Below are positions 28,670 to 38,278 of a DNA stretch of 64,000 bases, in pieces. Every line of letters starts with the position of its first letter. Positions within the stretch are counted from its first letter, which is position 1. This DNA is from Verrucomicrobiota bacterium (GTDB lineage: Bacteria; Verrucomicrobiota; Verrucomicrobiia; Verrucomicrobiales; DEV007): NCBI GenBank assembly GCA_030625775.1, contig DAOUQC010000002.1:1-64000 (forward strand). Reading direction: 5' to 3'. Under the pieces are notes generated by a model. The model worked only from the letters and a program-made list of their open reading frames with translations, made no database searches and was not told where the DNA came from. Position numbers and translations under genes: made by a program.

Positions 28670-30499
28670 ATGAAAAAATATTTTTTGTCATTTTTTATAT
28701 TGGTTCTGTTCATAATTCCCGCCGGTTTTGGCCAGCCGGTTTTAGACCATTTTGTTTCCCGCGAAAGCGACAAGCTGATGGATGGCGAAGAAGAGTTACG
28801 GTTTATATCCTTTAACGTGCCTAGTCTTCACTATTTGGAAGATTATCATCCCATTGAGGCGACGCACCCGTATCGATTGCCGAATGAGTTTGAGATTGCT
28901 GATGCACTTAAAAGTGTTAAGCAAATGGGGGGGAATGTCATCCGGATTTATACCCTTTCTGCATTGAAAAAAGACGATGCGGGCTCTGTGCCTAGGCATG
29001 TGATTGCCCCCGGAAAATTTGATGAAAATACGTTTAGGGCGCTGGATAAAGTCCTTGAGCTGGCAAATAAGTATGGAGTCCGAATCATTATTCCCTTTGT
29101 ATGTAACTACAACTATTGGGGTGGGATTGAGGACTATGCCGCATTTAGCGGGAAGGAAAAAGAAGATTTCTGGGCTGACCCCGAAATTATATCCGACTTT
29201 AAGGAAACAATCCATTATGTGCTAAATCGGGAAAATTATTATACCGGAATTAAGTACAAGGATGATAAGGCCATTATGGCCTGGGAGACCGGCAATGAAC
29301 TTTATCCCTGTCCCCCGAGCTGGACCGGCGAGATTGCGGCTTACATCAAAAGCATAGATATGAATCACCTTGTCATGGATGGGTGGGCGTGGGGAATCAG
29401 GAAGAATTCCCTGGATGATCCCAACGTGGACATTGTAAACAGACATATCTATCCGCAAACCTGCAGGCCGCCGGTCGGTCCCGATGAGCCCCAACCGTTG
29501 ATCGATCAATTGCAAGCGGCTCGTGCAATATCGAAAGACAAAAAGCCCCTGGTTGTCGGTGAATTTGGATTAATCAACAAGGCATCAACACAAAAGCTGT
29601 TGAATGCGGTGATTGAAGGCGGCACATCCGGCGTGTTGTTGTGGAGTCTTAGGTTCCATAACCGGGACGGAGGTTTCTATTGGCATACGGAGTCAGCAGA
29701 CTTTCGATCCTTCCATTGGCCGGGTTTCCCCTCGGGCGAACCCTATGAAGAAACAGCCCTGTTGAATCTAACGAGAGAAAAGGCCTTTCAGATTCGAAAC
29801 CTGCCTCTTCCTTCAATTCCCGTTCCAGAACCTCCGACTTTACTGCCAATAAGCAAGGCCTCGGCGATCTCATGGCAAGGAAGTGCCGGTGCAAAAACGT
29901 ATGATATTGAGCATGCGGAAAATATAAATGGACCTTGGGTTACGGTGGGTCAAGACATGACGGATGATGTTAGCCTGCACCAACCGCTGTTCAATGATGC
30001 CATGGTGAAAATCGGAATGAGTTATTATTACCGGTTAAAGGCAAAAAACAGTTCGGGGGGGTCGATATTTTCCAATGTTGTAGGGCCCGTCAACGTCGAA
30101 CACTTGGCTGTTGTGGACGAGATGCAGGATTATTCACGGATTCATTCCAAGTCGGGAACGCTGTCACTGGAACTGAAACGGGGTACGGGTATGGCAAAAG
30201 AAGAGACCTACCGGATCAAAGGCCAAAAGGGCAGCCAAATTACCTATAAAGTGCGGGGAGACATTTCTTCCTTCAAAGCTTACACATTGTTTCCTAAAGC
30301 GATTTCTGACTTTAAATTTTTGGTCTCCCCGGAGGGTAAGAAGTTTATTGAAGTAGCTACTGTAAAGAAAGAATACATCTATCGATGGAAACCCGTTCAG
30401 TACGATTCTAAAACTATTCCACCGGATTCGACATACCTCAAAATTGAGTTTTCGACCGACTCGCAGCTATCAAGAATCGAAATAGAATACGGCAAGTAG
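28670..30499 (+). CDS. Secreted GH5-like glycoside hydrolase (beta-mannanase type)
   Basis: The 609-residue protein has a signal peptide (KKYFLSFFILVLFIIPAGFG). The catalytic TIM barrel spans about 25-370. The likely acid/base is E210 in MAWETGNEL and the likely nucleophile E298 in VVGEFGL, the GH5 pattern. A fibronectin-type module follows at about 390-475 and a C-terminal beta domain at about 480-605. Similar architectures degrade mannan or other beta-glycans. The next gene is convergent and encodes a GH32 enzyme, so the locus targets plant or algal polysaccharides. Substrate assignment is tentative. Confidence 0.8.
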   Translation: MKKYFLSFFILVLFIIPAGFGQPVLDHFVSRESDKLMDGEEELRFISFNVPSLHYLEDYHPIEATHPYRLPNEFEIADALKSVKQMGGNVIRIYTLSALKKDDAGSVPRHVIAPGKFDENTFRALDKVLELANKYGVRIIIPFVCNYNYWGGIEDYAAFSGKEKEDFWADPEIISDFKETIHYVLNRENYYTGIKYKDDKAIMAWETGNELYPCPPSWTGEIAAYIKSIDMNHLVMDGWAWGIRKNSLDDPNVDIVNRHIYPQTCRPPVGPDEPQPLIDQLQAARAISKDKKPLVVGEFGLINKASTQKLLNAVIEGGTSGVLLWSLRFHNRDGGFYWHTESADFRSFHWPGFPSGEPYEETALLNLTREKAFQIRNLPLPSIPVPEPPTLLPISKASAISWQGSAGAKTYDIEHAENINGPWVTVGQDMTDDVSLHQPLFNDAMVKIGMSYYYRLKAKNSSGGSIFSNVVGPVNVEHLAVVDEMQDYSRIHSKSGTLSLELKRGTGMAKEETYRIKGQKGSQITYKVRGDISSFKAYTLFPKAISDFKFLVSPEGKKFIEVATVKKEYIYRWKPVQYDSKTIPPDSTYLKIEFSTDSQLSRIEIEYGK

Positions 30500-30613
30500 G
30501 TGGTGGGTCGGAACGGCGGGAAGATCGTGTCATTGAACTCCGACGGCATCATCGTGTTGGGTAGCAGTAATATGGACTTGGTGGCCAAGGCCTCCAAGAT
30601 TCCCGCGCCGGAA
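30500..30613 (+). pseudogene. N-terminal fragment of a ribokinase/fructokinase (PfkB) gene
   Basis: Immediately after the GH5 stop codon the sequence encodes IIVLGSSNMDLVAKASKIPA and PE (30548-30613), which matches the N-terminus of ribokinase-type sugar kinases. Beyond PAPE the similarity stops and the frame runs antisense into the GH32 gene. No ATP-binding or catalytic GAGD motif exists nearby, so only the first 25-30 residues of the kinase survive. A PfkB kinase would fit next to a fructan-degrading GH32 enzyme. Confidence 0.7.
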
Positions 30614-30635
30614 TTAACCCGGCATTCACACCCAT

Positions 30636-32756
30636 CTATTCATAAATGCCCTTCATCTGCCAGGCATCGAGCGAGATCAGTTTTGCTGCACTTCCCTGAG
30701 CACGAAGCGAAATCCCAAGGCTATCTTCACGCCCTGGATAAACACGCACGGCAAGACACTGCTTTCCGTTCACAAAAACCTCGAGAACACTTTTATCAAT
30801 AAAAACATGCAGTTTGAGTGTCTCCTGGCTTTCTAAATGCAATTGAGCTGTCTCAGGATAACGCGACTTTGCATCGGGCAATGTGGATGAACGGGATGTG
30901 TCGATCGAGACCACGCTATCAGTCCTGCCCGACCGCTTGTCTGTGAATTCACGACGCTTGTAGCCACGCTCCGGATAGAAGACAACACGGGTGACCTCTT
31001 CTTTGCCGGGAGAACGCAGCACGTTCAGCTCCAACATCTGCGCAGATTGACAGTCGATCTCTGTGACCAATTCCATGGAGTTGCCTTTGATTTTTTCGAT
31101 TACTATTTCTTTGTTTGCCGGAAGGTTCATACTGGAAATTTTTTGGTGATCGTATCGCAAGGATTTCATGTCGCCGGCAGGTTCAATTCGCAAGGAATTG
31201 AATTCATCATCCTCAGCAAGGGTCAAACGCCACGGCAGGGTCATGATCCCATTCCAACCTTCATGCTGCATTCCCTCATTCATATTGAAAATGGTGATCA
31301 CCCCGCCTTTACCGTCGGGAGTTGCCGACGGCGCATGTAAACCGGAAGGGCCATAGGGGCCAAAATTAAAATCACCTCCATCGGTAACTACAAATTTGTC
31401 TCGCTTCTTGTCGTAGTCGCCCAACATGTATTTGCCACCCGACATATGACTGAAGTGAAGAAGGATATGCTTGTCGCCAATTGGCCAGAAATAGGGGCAG
31501 GCGCCATCGTCGCCGATCAACCCGAATCGATCATCTTCCAGAAAGGGATGAAGATACTCCCAATTCGCGAGGTTTTTTGACCGGTGTACCCACTCTTTTC
31601 TAACACGTTTCCCGCCGGGACCGTCTGTTCTCCATCCCGCTGTCAGGGCGTAATAGTATTCCCCCTTTTTCCAAAGAAACGGATCAAAAATATTGTAGGG
31701 AAGTGGTTCGGTACCATCTTCAGGAAATGGAATCACCGCCTTGCCGGTGACCTTTTCCCAGTTCAACAGCAAGGGGTCGTCCGACACCGCAACCATGCTG
31801 CCTACTTTCGTGCCATGATACATGGCGATCACCCGATCCTCTTCAACAAGGGTCGAGCCGGAATAACAGGCTCTTTCCGGATTGGGATAAATGGCATAAG
31901 GAAGATCACGCCAATGAATCAAGTCATCGCTAATCACGTGCCCCCAATGCTGACGTGGGTCTTCAGGGGGATATCCCTGATAGAACATGTGCCATTTCCC
32001 TTTCCAAAAACAGAGTCCGTTGGGGTCGTTAAGCCTGTTTTCCGGGCTGGTGAAATGGTAGAGTGGCAGGTATGGGTCTTTTTGCATCTCCTCCCGGGAT
32101 TTGCGAAAGCGTTCCAAAAGAGGATTACTCTTTAATTGTTTTTCCTGCTCATCCAAAGTATTTGGAAACGTGAATTTTGGAACCTGTGATTCGTAACCGG
32201 GATCAACAAAAATGGGCAGATGTGGTTCGTCCGACTGCATAATATGATCGATGCAAATGTGCCCCCATCCGCCCGTGGCATCATCGACAATCCGAAGCAT
32301 TGCTTTCTTGCCCTTAAATTCCGCAACGTTCCATGATTTCCAATCAAGAATTTCCCGCCCTCTGTTGTCCTTGTTCTCTGGACCGACTGCGGTGCGAACC
32401 ACCTTGCCCTCAACGAGAAGATTGATACAGGTTTCCCCGGCATAGCCTCCTGCACCAATTAGGAAATTGATGTGCTTCCGTTCGATGGTAAATTGGGGAG
32501 ATGTGAGTGTACCTGTGGTTTGATCTCCGTTAATATAGGAATTCACCAGACCCTTGCCCAGATGCCCAACAACTATGTTTGCGGGTGGCTTCACATTAGC
32601 TTGAACAGGGTGCTGACCAAACGCATCACCCTCCACTTTCCAGGTTCCGTAAGAAGCACCTTCAAAATCTGCAATGACAATATCATCTGAAGCTTTGGCT
32701 CCAGTACAAATCACAAACATCAGTCCCGCCACAGCAATCCATTTTTTTTCGATCAT
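30636..32756 (-). CDS. Secreted GH32 family enzyme (levanase/fructanase-like)
   Basis: The 706-residue protein has a signal peptide ending near KASDD. An N-terminal beta-sandwich (about 25-185) precedes the five-bladed GH32 propeller: the nucleophile is D244 in RLNDPNG, and the transition-state Asp is D358 in NIFDPFLWK. The C-terminal sandwich (about 560-700) carries KLHVFIDKSVLEVFVNG, typical of GH32. The third motif is unusual: the expected Glu-Cys of ECP reads A419-C420 (GDDGACPYFWP), so the normal acid/base is replaced, with D416/D417 close by. Family membership is firm; the exact fructan or an altered activity is not. Confidence 0.88.
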   Translation of the reverse strand: MIEKKWIAVAGLMFVICTGAKASDDIVIADFEGASYGTWKVEGDAFGQHPVQANVKPPANIVVGHLGKGLVNSYINGDQTTGTLTSPQFTIERKHINFLIGAGGYAGETCINLLVEGKVVRTAVGPENKDNRGREILDWKSWNVAEFKGKKAMLRIVDDATGGWGHICIDHIMQSDEPHLPIFVDPGYESQVPKFTFPNTLDEQEKQLKSNPLLERFRKSREEMQKDPYLPLYHFTSPENRLNDPNGLCFWKGKWHMFYQGYPPEDPRQHWGHVISDDLIHWRDLPYAIYPNPERACYSGSTLVEEDRVIAMYHGTKVGSMVAVSDDPLLLNWEKVTGKAVIPFPEDGTEPLPYNIFDPFLWKKGEYYYALTAGWRTDGPGGKRVRKEWVHRSKNLANWEYLHPFLEDDRFGLIGDDGACPYFWPIGDKHILLHFSHMSGGKYMLGDYDKKRDKFVVTDGGDFNFGPYGPSGLHAPSATPDGKGGVITIFNMNEGMQHEGWNGIMTLPWRLTLAEDDEFNSLRIEPAGDMKSLRYDHQKISSMNLPANKEIVIEKIKGNSMELVTEIDCQSAQMLELNVLRSPGKEEVTRVVFYPERGYKRREFTDKRSGRTDSVVSIDTSRSSTLPDAKSRYPETAQLHLESQETLKLHVFIDKSVLEVFVNGKQCLAVRVYPGREDSLGISLRAQGSAAKLISLDAWQMKGIYE

Positions 32757-33079
32757 ACTATCTATTTAGTTCTAATTTAGCTTTTGTTGGATCAGTTATT
32801 ATTAGGGTGGCCAAATGAGATTTTTCCGGGCTTCCAGGAAGCCTTGGTTCGTTGCCTTCAATTTCTATGCCTCAAGCTTTCGAATAACTCCTAGGAATCT
32901 GTCGGAGTCATCTTTAAATAGCACCAATTCCGCATGTCTACATCACACTTGCATAAGTTATCGGTTGTGCTCTTCAAATTTATTATCTACATGGGTTATT
33001 TTTTGGTAATAGCTGCTCTAATTATTACCGCACGTTTACTCCCGAAAAGCTTCACTTCATTCTCCCTTTTTAGTGAAGT
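32757..33079. other. Gene-free 323-bp stretch
   Basis: AT-rich intergenic DNA between the GH32 gene and a small minus-strand gene. The only structure noticed is an odd palindrome at 32829-32843 (GGCTTCC-A-GGAAGCC). No conserved gene or RNA is recognised. Confidence 0.4.
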
Positions 33080-33439
33080 TTAATACTCCCAATTTGTCTC
33101 AAAAGCCCAGCTCTTTGACTCGGGTTTCCAAATCTGCTCGATAGTGACAGCTCTCCATGTTGTCATGGGAGAGAAGTCCAAATAGGCTATACGCAGGTCA
33201 GTAAGCTTGTCGATGATCCCGCGTTGGGCTATGCTGCGCTGCCGGTTGCTCACTCGGTCACCGAACTTGTACTTGACCGAGAATTTCTCAGGAATCGCTC
33301 CACACTCGATGAAGGCCTCGAACCGATAGCCCTCCCACTCAGGTGGACGGTCGGCAGCGAGCATGATCCTGATTTCCTTCCAATGTGGTTCCATCTCCGC
33401 ATAAAATTGCTGCTTCTCGGCCTGCGTTGGTTGATTCAT
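33080..33439 (-). CDS. Small protein of unknown function
   Basis: The 119-residue cytoplasmic protein has no signal peptide and no membrane helix. It is rich in aromatic residues and Glu/Lys. Features visible are an N-terminal helix (AEKQQFYAEMEPHWKEIRIM), a beta-rich middle (FEAFIECGAIPEKFSVKYKF), and an ending WRAVTIEQIWKPESKSWAFE. The layout loosely recalls DUF600/YezG-like immunity proteins, but I would not assign it. It is isolated next to an IS91 remnant, which suggests it may be mobile or acquired. It is plausibly a real gene from its composition and ATG start. Confidence 0.5.
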   Translation of the reverse strand: MNQPTQAEKQQFYAEMEPHWKEIRIMLAADRPPEWEGYRFEAFIECGAIPEKFSVKYKFGDRVSNRQRSIAQRGIIDKLTDLRIAYLDFSPMTTWRAVTIEQIWKPESKSWAFETNWEY

Positions 33440-33539
33440 GACGTGGGATTTCTATACTCCCTGGTACTCTGCTCCAATGGCAGGGGAGGAGTCAAGGCTA
33501 AGAGGCCGCTGGATATTTCTGCTTCAGCAGTCAGCGTTG

Positions 33540-34232
33540 TCAGTCACTAGCAGCGGGTGCAGTTGTGTCACTGACCGCTAGGATCAGCGGATCTTCACCC
33601 CAGATTCCCATGATGAAATCCCTCCACAACGGATGCAATGCACGAACGCTTTTGGCTGATGGTGGAGGCAACACAAAAAGCATAGACTGCATCGCTTGTG
33701 CCCCGCTCTGGTTCTTGCCGTCCCCAGCTTTACGCAAAACCGGGCGCTGACGTCCCAACCGAGTGTCCATCCCTCGCTATTTGTTGGAATAGAGTCCGTA
33801 ATATCGGATCGTCTGCTGGCCTTTGAGCGGAATGTGTTGCACGGTCGAGGCAATAAAGTCTCTGGCGGTAAATATCTGGTAATTTTTTTTGGTGTGCCAG
33901 CTACGACTGGAACGTAGAGGTCGCGGCATGACAAACACAAACTGACGAGGCGGCACATCAAAACACATGATTTGTGCGATCCAGTCACCCGTCTGGTGAA
34001 CGCAACGCTGGTGGCAACTGGGACAGAAATGACGCATCTTGCAACTGATGGCGAGTATTTTTTCGTATCTGCAACCGGGACAATGCAACCGTGTGAAGCC
34101 TCCCACGAGATCCCCGCAACGGTAGAATTGGTTCACTGCTGTGATCACATCGTGATGCAATGATCCCTGAACTTTGCGGCAAGCACTTTCATAGCACTTG
34201 CAAAAACCGCTCCCCTCCTGATAGACAATTTG
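33540..34232 (-). pseudogene. IS91-family transposase remnant with internal deletion and amber stop
   Basis: The frame opens after a TAA at 34233-34235. It encodes an IS91-type zinc region: RCGDLVGGFTRLHCPGC followed by SCKMRHFCPSCHQRC and PPRQFVFVMPR. It then jumps directly to FIASTVQHIPLKGQQTIRYY and GLYSNK. In intact IS91 transposases roughly 150 or more residues, including the catalytic tyrosine region, separate these blocks. A TAG at 33777-33779 follows SNK; the same frame resumes RGMDTRLGRQ and LPPPSAKSVRALHPLWRDFI, again IS91-like. The usual CPxC tail after DPL is lost. Confidence 0.75.
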
Positions 34233-34277
34233 TTAGAACGGTTAGGCACGGGGACGACGAGGTCGATAGATAGAGAG

Positions 34278-34309
34278 TATAACAATTATTCACTTGAACA
34301 GTTGTTATA
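34278..34309. repeat. Short inverted repeat upstream of priA
   Basis: TATAACAA (34278-34285) and TTGTTATA (34302-34309) are perfect 8-bp inverted arms. They could be an operator or an edge structure of the adjacent IS91 remnant. Evidence is weak. Confidence 0.3.
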
Positions 34310-34449
34310 AATGGAAGACTAGCCTAAAGGCAGGCCCTCTCCCATTTATGAACACCCCAGAACCTGCCCAGCCAAGTTGCTCGGCTTACCAAGCCCTCAA
34401 CTTAAAAAATGCGGTTTGTTCGTAGCCTGCCCTCGTCTAAGCTCTCCCC

Positions 34450-36708
34450 ATGCAAGCGGCAGCTTACATTGTAATTGATGGTTCTTCAGACCTCGAATTT
34501 GACTACGCGATTCCCGATGAAATGAAGGAAAACATCGCTGTCGGTTCGCGGGTGGAGGTGCGTTTGCGCAATCGCCCCGCCACCGGCACCGTACTGGAGA
34601 TCAAGGAAATTGATGACAACGAGCTGTCCTTCAAGCTCAAGCCGATCAACCGACTGCTGAATACCAAACCCGTGCTCACCCCGCCCTTGCTGAAACTGGC
34701 GCATTGGCTTTCGGATTATTATTTGTCCCCGCTGGAAACCGTCATTCGCAGCATGATCCCGCAGGCTGCGCGTGAGGGCGAAGGCGGCGAAAAAACCCGC
34801 AAGGTGGTACATTTGATCAAAACTCCCAACGAGGAGGAACTCACCAAACTCAAAAAACGAGCACGCCGCCAGGCGGATGCGATTGACTACCTTACCGAGC
34901 AGAAACCTGATCCTGTCATGCCCTTGGCTGAGCTGGTCAATGCGATGGGAATCTCCCGCCAGTCGATTAAAGCACTGGAGGACCGGGGCTGGGTTCAAAT
35001 CAAAACAGAAACCGTCAACCGCGATCCTTATGCTGGCGAAGAATTTTTGCCCAGCCCGCCGCTTATCCTGAACCCCGAGCAACAAGTTGCTCTCGATGCC
35101 GTCCTCACCGCCGAGAAAAACCCCAACCGCAAACCCATCCTCTTATCAGGTGTGACCGGATCGGGAAAAACCGAAGTCTATCTGCAGGCCATCCAGCACT
35201 GCATCGATCAGGGCAAAGGCGCCATCGTGCTGGTGCCTGAGATTTCCCTGACCCCGCAAACTGCCGAGCGATTCAAACGCCGCTTTGCTGCGATTCAAAA
35301 CCAAGTCGCTATTTTGCACAGCCATTTGTCAGCCGGCGAACGCCTCGACGAGTGGCGCAAGGTGTTGTCTCGCAAAGCCCGTATCGTCATCGGTGCCCGC
35401 AGCGCCATCTTTGCGCCGGTCGATAATCTCGGTTTGATCATTGTCGATGAGGAACATGAAAACTCCTACAAACAGGAAAGCCCTCCGCGCTATCACGCCC
35501 GTGACCTGGCCGTTGTGCGCTCACAAATCGAGGACTGCCCGGTTGTACTCGGTAGCGCAACACCCTCGCTCGAATCCTGGAACAATGCCCTGCGCGACAA
35601 ATACGATGTGGTGAAAATGAAACTGCGCGTGGACGACCGTTCATTGCCGCTGATTCGTGTGCTCGACCTGCGCATGGAGTCCCGACGTGGCGGTCGCGGG
35701 TCGGGCCCCGCCATTCTGTCGCTCAAACTACGTCAGGCCATCGAGGCTCGCTTGGAAAAAGACGAGCAGACCATCCTCTTCCTCAATCGCCGAGGATTCT
35801 CACGATCCTTGTTATGCCCTGAATGCGGAAAGGTGGTCGAATGCCGTCACTGCAGCCTGCCGATGACATTTCACCGCAAAGAAGAGCGGCTCACCTGCCA
35901 CGTCTGCGGCTTTGCCCGCATCGTACCCAAACGCTGCCCCGAATGCAAAGCCCGTGCCATCAGCCTGGTAGGATTTGGTACAGAAAAAGTCGAAGAAGTC
36001 TTGCGCAAGGTTTTCCCCGAGGCCCGCATCGCCCGTGTTGATACCGATACGATGAAACGCAAAAACCAGTTAAAGGATACCCTCAATGCTTTCAAGGCTC
36101 GCAAAACCGACATCCTGATCGGCACCCAGATGATCGCCAAAGGCCTGCACTTTCCCAATGTCACCCTGGTCGGGATTTTGAACGCCGACATCGGCCTGCA
36201 CGTTCCCGATTTCCGCGCCGGTGAACGCACCTTCCAACTGCTCACCCAGGTAGCTGGACGGGCCGGGCGTGGAGACCTGGCCGGTGAGGTGGTGGTGCAG
36301 ACTTTCACCCCGCATCACCCCTCGATCGCTTTCGCCCGCCACCATGACTTCGAGGGATATGCCGAGCAGGAACTGGAATTCCGCAAGCAATTCAACTTCC
36401 CACCCTACCCACATATGGCCATGCTCACCGTGCGCTCCACCCACATGGAACGTGCCGAATTTTCCCTGAAAACCCTGCATCTGCGCCTCACCAAAGCCCT
36501 GCCCGAGAGCAATCCCGACCAGATCATCATCTCTGATCCCGTCCCCTCCCCACTTGTCAAATCCCACGATCAGTTCCGTTTCCAGATCACCCTGCGCGCC
36601 AACAATGCCCGCAAAATGACCGCCCTGATCCGAGGGGTAATGAAAAAAATGTCCTTCCCGGCCGATGTCATCGCCACCGTCGATGTTGACCCTTATTCTT
36701 TGGGATGA
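34450..36708 (+). CDS. priA: Primosomal replication restart helicase PriA
   Basis: This 752-residue superfamily-2 helicase reloads the replisome at stalled forks. The N-terminal DNA-binding domain (YAIPDEM...VGSRVEVRLRNR) recognises the 3' end of the leading strand. Helicase motifs are Walker A GVTGSGKT at 234-241 and DEEH at 333-336. The inserted zinc region starts at C456 (CPECGKVVECRHC) and continues CHVCGF and CPECKA, and motif V/VI is GTQMIAKGLHFPNVTLV with QVAGRAGRG. Length and domain order are normal. It begins a co-oriented housekeeping run. Confidence 0.96.
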   Translation: MQAAAYIVIDGSSDLEFDYAIPDEMKENIAVGSRVEVRLRNRPATGTVLEIKEIDDNELSFKLKPINRLLNTKPVLTPPLLKLAHWLSDYYLSPLETVIRSMIPQAAREGEGGEKTRKVVHLIKTPNEEELTKLKKRARRQADAIDYLTEQKPDPVMPLAELVNAMGISRQSIKALEDRGWVQIKTETVNRDPYAGEEFLPSPPLILNPEQQVALDAVLTAEKNPNRKPILLSGVTGSGKTEVYLQAIQHCIDQGKGAIVLVPEISLTPQTAERFKRRFAAIQNQVAILHSHLSAGERLDEWRKVLSRKARIVIGARSAIFAPVDNLGLIIVDEEHENSYKQESPPRYHARDLAVVRSQIEDCPVVLGSATPSLESWNNALRDKYDVVKMKLRVDDRSLPLIRVLDLRMESRRGGRGSGPAILSLKLRQAIEARLEKDEQTILFLNRRGFSRSLLCPECGKVVECRHCSLPMTFHRKEERLTCHVCGFARIVPKRCPECKARAISLVGFGTEKVEEVLRKVFPEARIARVDTDTMKRKNQLKDTLNAFKARKTDILIGTQMIAKGLHFPNVTLVGILNADIGLHVPDFRAGERTFQLLTQVAGRAGRGDLAGEVVVQTFTPHHPSIAFARHHDFEGYAEQELEFRKQFNFPPYPHMAMLTVRSTHMERAEFSLKTLHLRLTKALPESNPDQIIISDPVPSPLVKSHDQFRFQITLRANNARKMTALIRGVMKKMSFPADVIATVDVDPYSLG

Positions 36709-36770
36709 GGAGAATCACTAAATTTGACTAATAACTGGACTTATAGTTAACCCAAAACTATGCAACAAGC

Positions 36771-37646
36771 ATGAGAAGCATGACTGGTTACGGCAGGGCC
36801 GAACGAACATCGGACGACTGGCAGATCACCATCGAGATCGCTGCGGTCAATCGCAAACAAACGGACATTGTTTTGCATTTGCCCTCGGGCTTGGCCGCAC
36901 TTGAGTCTGATTTGAAAAAACAGATCACCTCGCAGGTACTGCGTGGACGTGTCACCGCACGCATCTCCGTCGAATCGGCCAGCAGCACTTCGAGCGGGAT
37001 CAGCTTGGACAAAAACCTGGCCAAACAATATTTATCCATGGTTCAATCACTGGCAAAAGACTGCGGTCAGGACATCCGGGTTTCCGGTGCGGATTTGTTA
37101 CGCGTCCCTGGAGTTTTTACTTTTGAAACCAACACCATTCCTGCGAAGGAACTGCAAAAGGACATCACAAAAGTCCTCGATGAAGGGCTGAAAGCCTTGT
37201 TAACCATGCAGGATGCCGAAGGAACCCATTTGAAAGAGGACCTGGAACAACGATTAAAATTTGTAGAAAAAGAACTCGAGGTGATCGCAACGGCATCCCC
37301 TTTAGTGGTCGAGCGCTACCGGAAAAACCTGCATCAACGCCTGCAGGAAGCGGGGCTCGAAATTGATCTGGACGACGAGCGTTTGCTACGGGAGATCGGA
37401 CTTTTTGCCGACCGCTGTGACATCAGCGAGGAAATCACCCGCACTCGCAGTCACATCAAACAATTCAGAACCTATATGGATTTAGAGGATGCTGTTGGTC
37501 GTTCATTGGACTTCCTCTGCCAGGAACTCAACCGTGAGATCAATACCATCGGCTCCAAGGCCAACGATGCAGAGATCGCCCAACATGTGGTCGAAACCAA
37601 GACAGAGCTGGAAAAAATCCGCGAGCAGGTGCAGAATATCCAATAA
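36771..37646 (+). CDS. yicC: YicC-family endoribonuclease
   Basis: The 291-residue protein has the diagnostic start RSMTGYGRAE and the C-terminal DUF1732 region (LDFLCQELNREINTIGSKAN). YicC proteins are endoribonucleases implicated in RNA turnover and stationary-phase fitness. It starts with ATG at 36771 and ends 2 bp before gmk, so the two genes are probably translated from one message, an arrangement seen in many phyla. Confidence 0.92.
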   Translation: MRSMTGYGRAERTSDDWQITIEIAAVNRKQTDIVLHLPSGLAALESDLKKQITSQVLRGRVTARISVESASSTSSGISLDKNLAKQYLSMVQSLAKDCGQDIRVSGADLLRVPGVFTFETNTIPAKELQKDITKVLDEGLKALLTMQDAEGTHLKEDLEQRLKFVEKELEVIATASPLVVERYRKNLHQRLQEAGLEIDLDDERLLREIGLFADRCDISEEITRTRSHIKQFRTYMDLEDAVGRSLDFLCQELNREINTIGSKANDAEIAQHVVETKTELEKIREQVQNIQ

Positions 37647-37648
37647 TC

Positions 37649-38272
37649 ATGGAAGCAAACCCACAACGAAGAGGCATTCTCTGTGTAGTGTCCGGCCCTT
37701 CCGGCTCGGGCAAAACCACCCTGTGCCGTGCTTTTAACGATGAAGACCCTTCATGCAGCTATGCGATTTCCTGCACCACCCGCCCGATCAGAGAAGGCGA
37801 GGTGAATGGCAAAGATTATCACTTCCTCAGTGAAGAAGAATTTCTGGCACGAGTAGATAAAGGTGATCTGCTCGAACATGCAAGGGTCCACGGCAACCTC
37901 TACGGCACACTCAAATCCTCGGTGATCGAACAGGTCGAGAACGGACAGGATGTGTTGATCGATATCGACGTGCAGGGAGCCTCTCTGATTCGCAACAATG
38001 ATGACCCTGCCATACAGGCCTCGTATATTGACATCTTCGTGATGCCCCCTTCGCAAGAAGAATTGCAAGCCCGCCTGGGAGGGCGCGGCACGGAATCTGA
38101 ACAGAACTTCGCTCTACGAATGGAAAATGCGCAGGAGGAAATCGCCCAATGGGAAAAATACGCCTATGCTATCGTCAGCGGAAGTCGCGAAGAGGACTTG
38201 CAGAAATTTCGCTCGATCATCCACGGTGAACGAAACCGGGCTTCGCGGCTTGGTATTTCTCAAAAAAAATAA
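37649..38272 (+). CDS. gmk: Guanylate kinase
   Basis: This enzyme phosphorylates GMP to GDP with ATP. The 207-residue protein has the P-loop GPSGSGKTT at 16-24, the GMP-binding segment CTTRPIREGEVNGKDYHF and the LLEHARVHGNLYGT motif. It lies directly after yicC and 6 bp before coaC. Confidence 0.96.
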   Translation: MEANPQRRGILCVVSGPSGSGKTTLCRAFNDEDPSCSYAISCTTRPIREGEVNGKDYHFLSEEEFLARVDKGDLLEHARVHGNLYGTLKSSVIEQVENGQDVLIDIDVQGASLIRNNDDPAIQASYIDIFVMPPSQEELQARLGGRGTESEQNFALRMENAQEEIAQWEKYAYAIVSGSREEDLQKFRSIIHGERNRASRLGISQKK

Positions 38273-38278
38273 CTACCT

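Noticed and set aside
30500-30802. A complete 100-residue gene after the GH5 gene
   Set aside because: Only the first part has kinase similarity; the remainder is antisense to the GH32 gene, so it is a fragment.
32829-32843. 15-bp odd palindrome as a transcription factor site
   Set aside because: Single copy, isolated, and not placed near a start codon in a way that suggests regulation.
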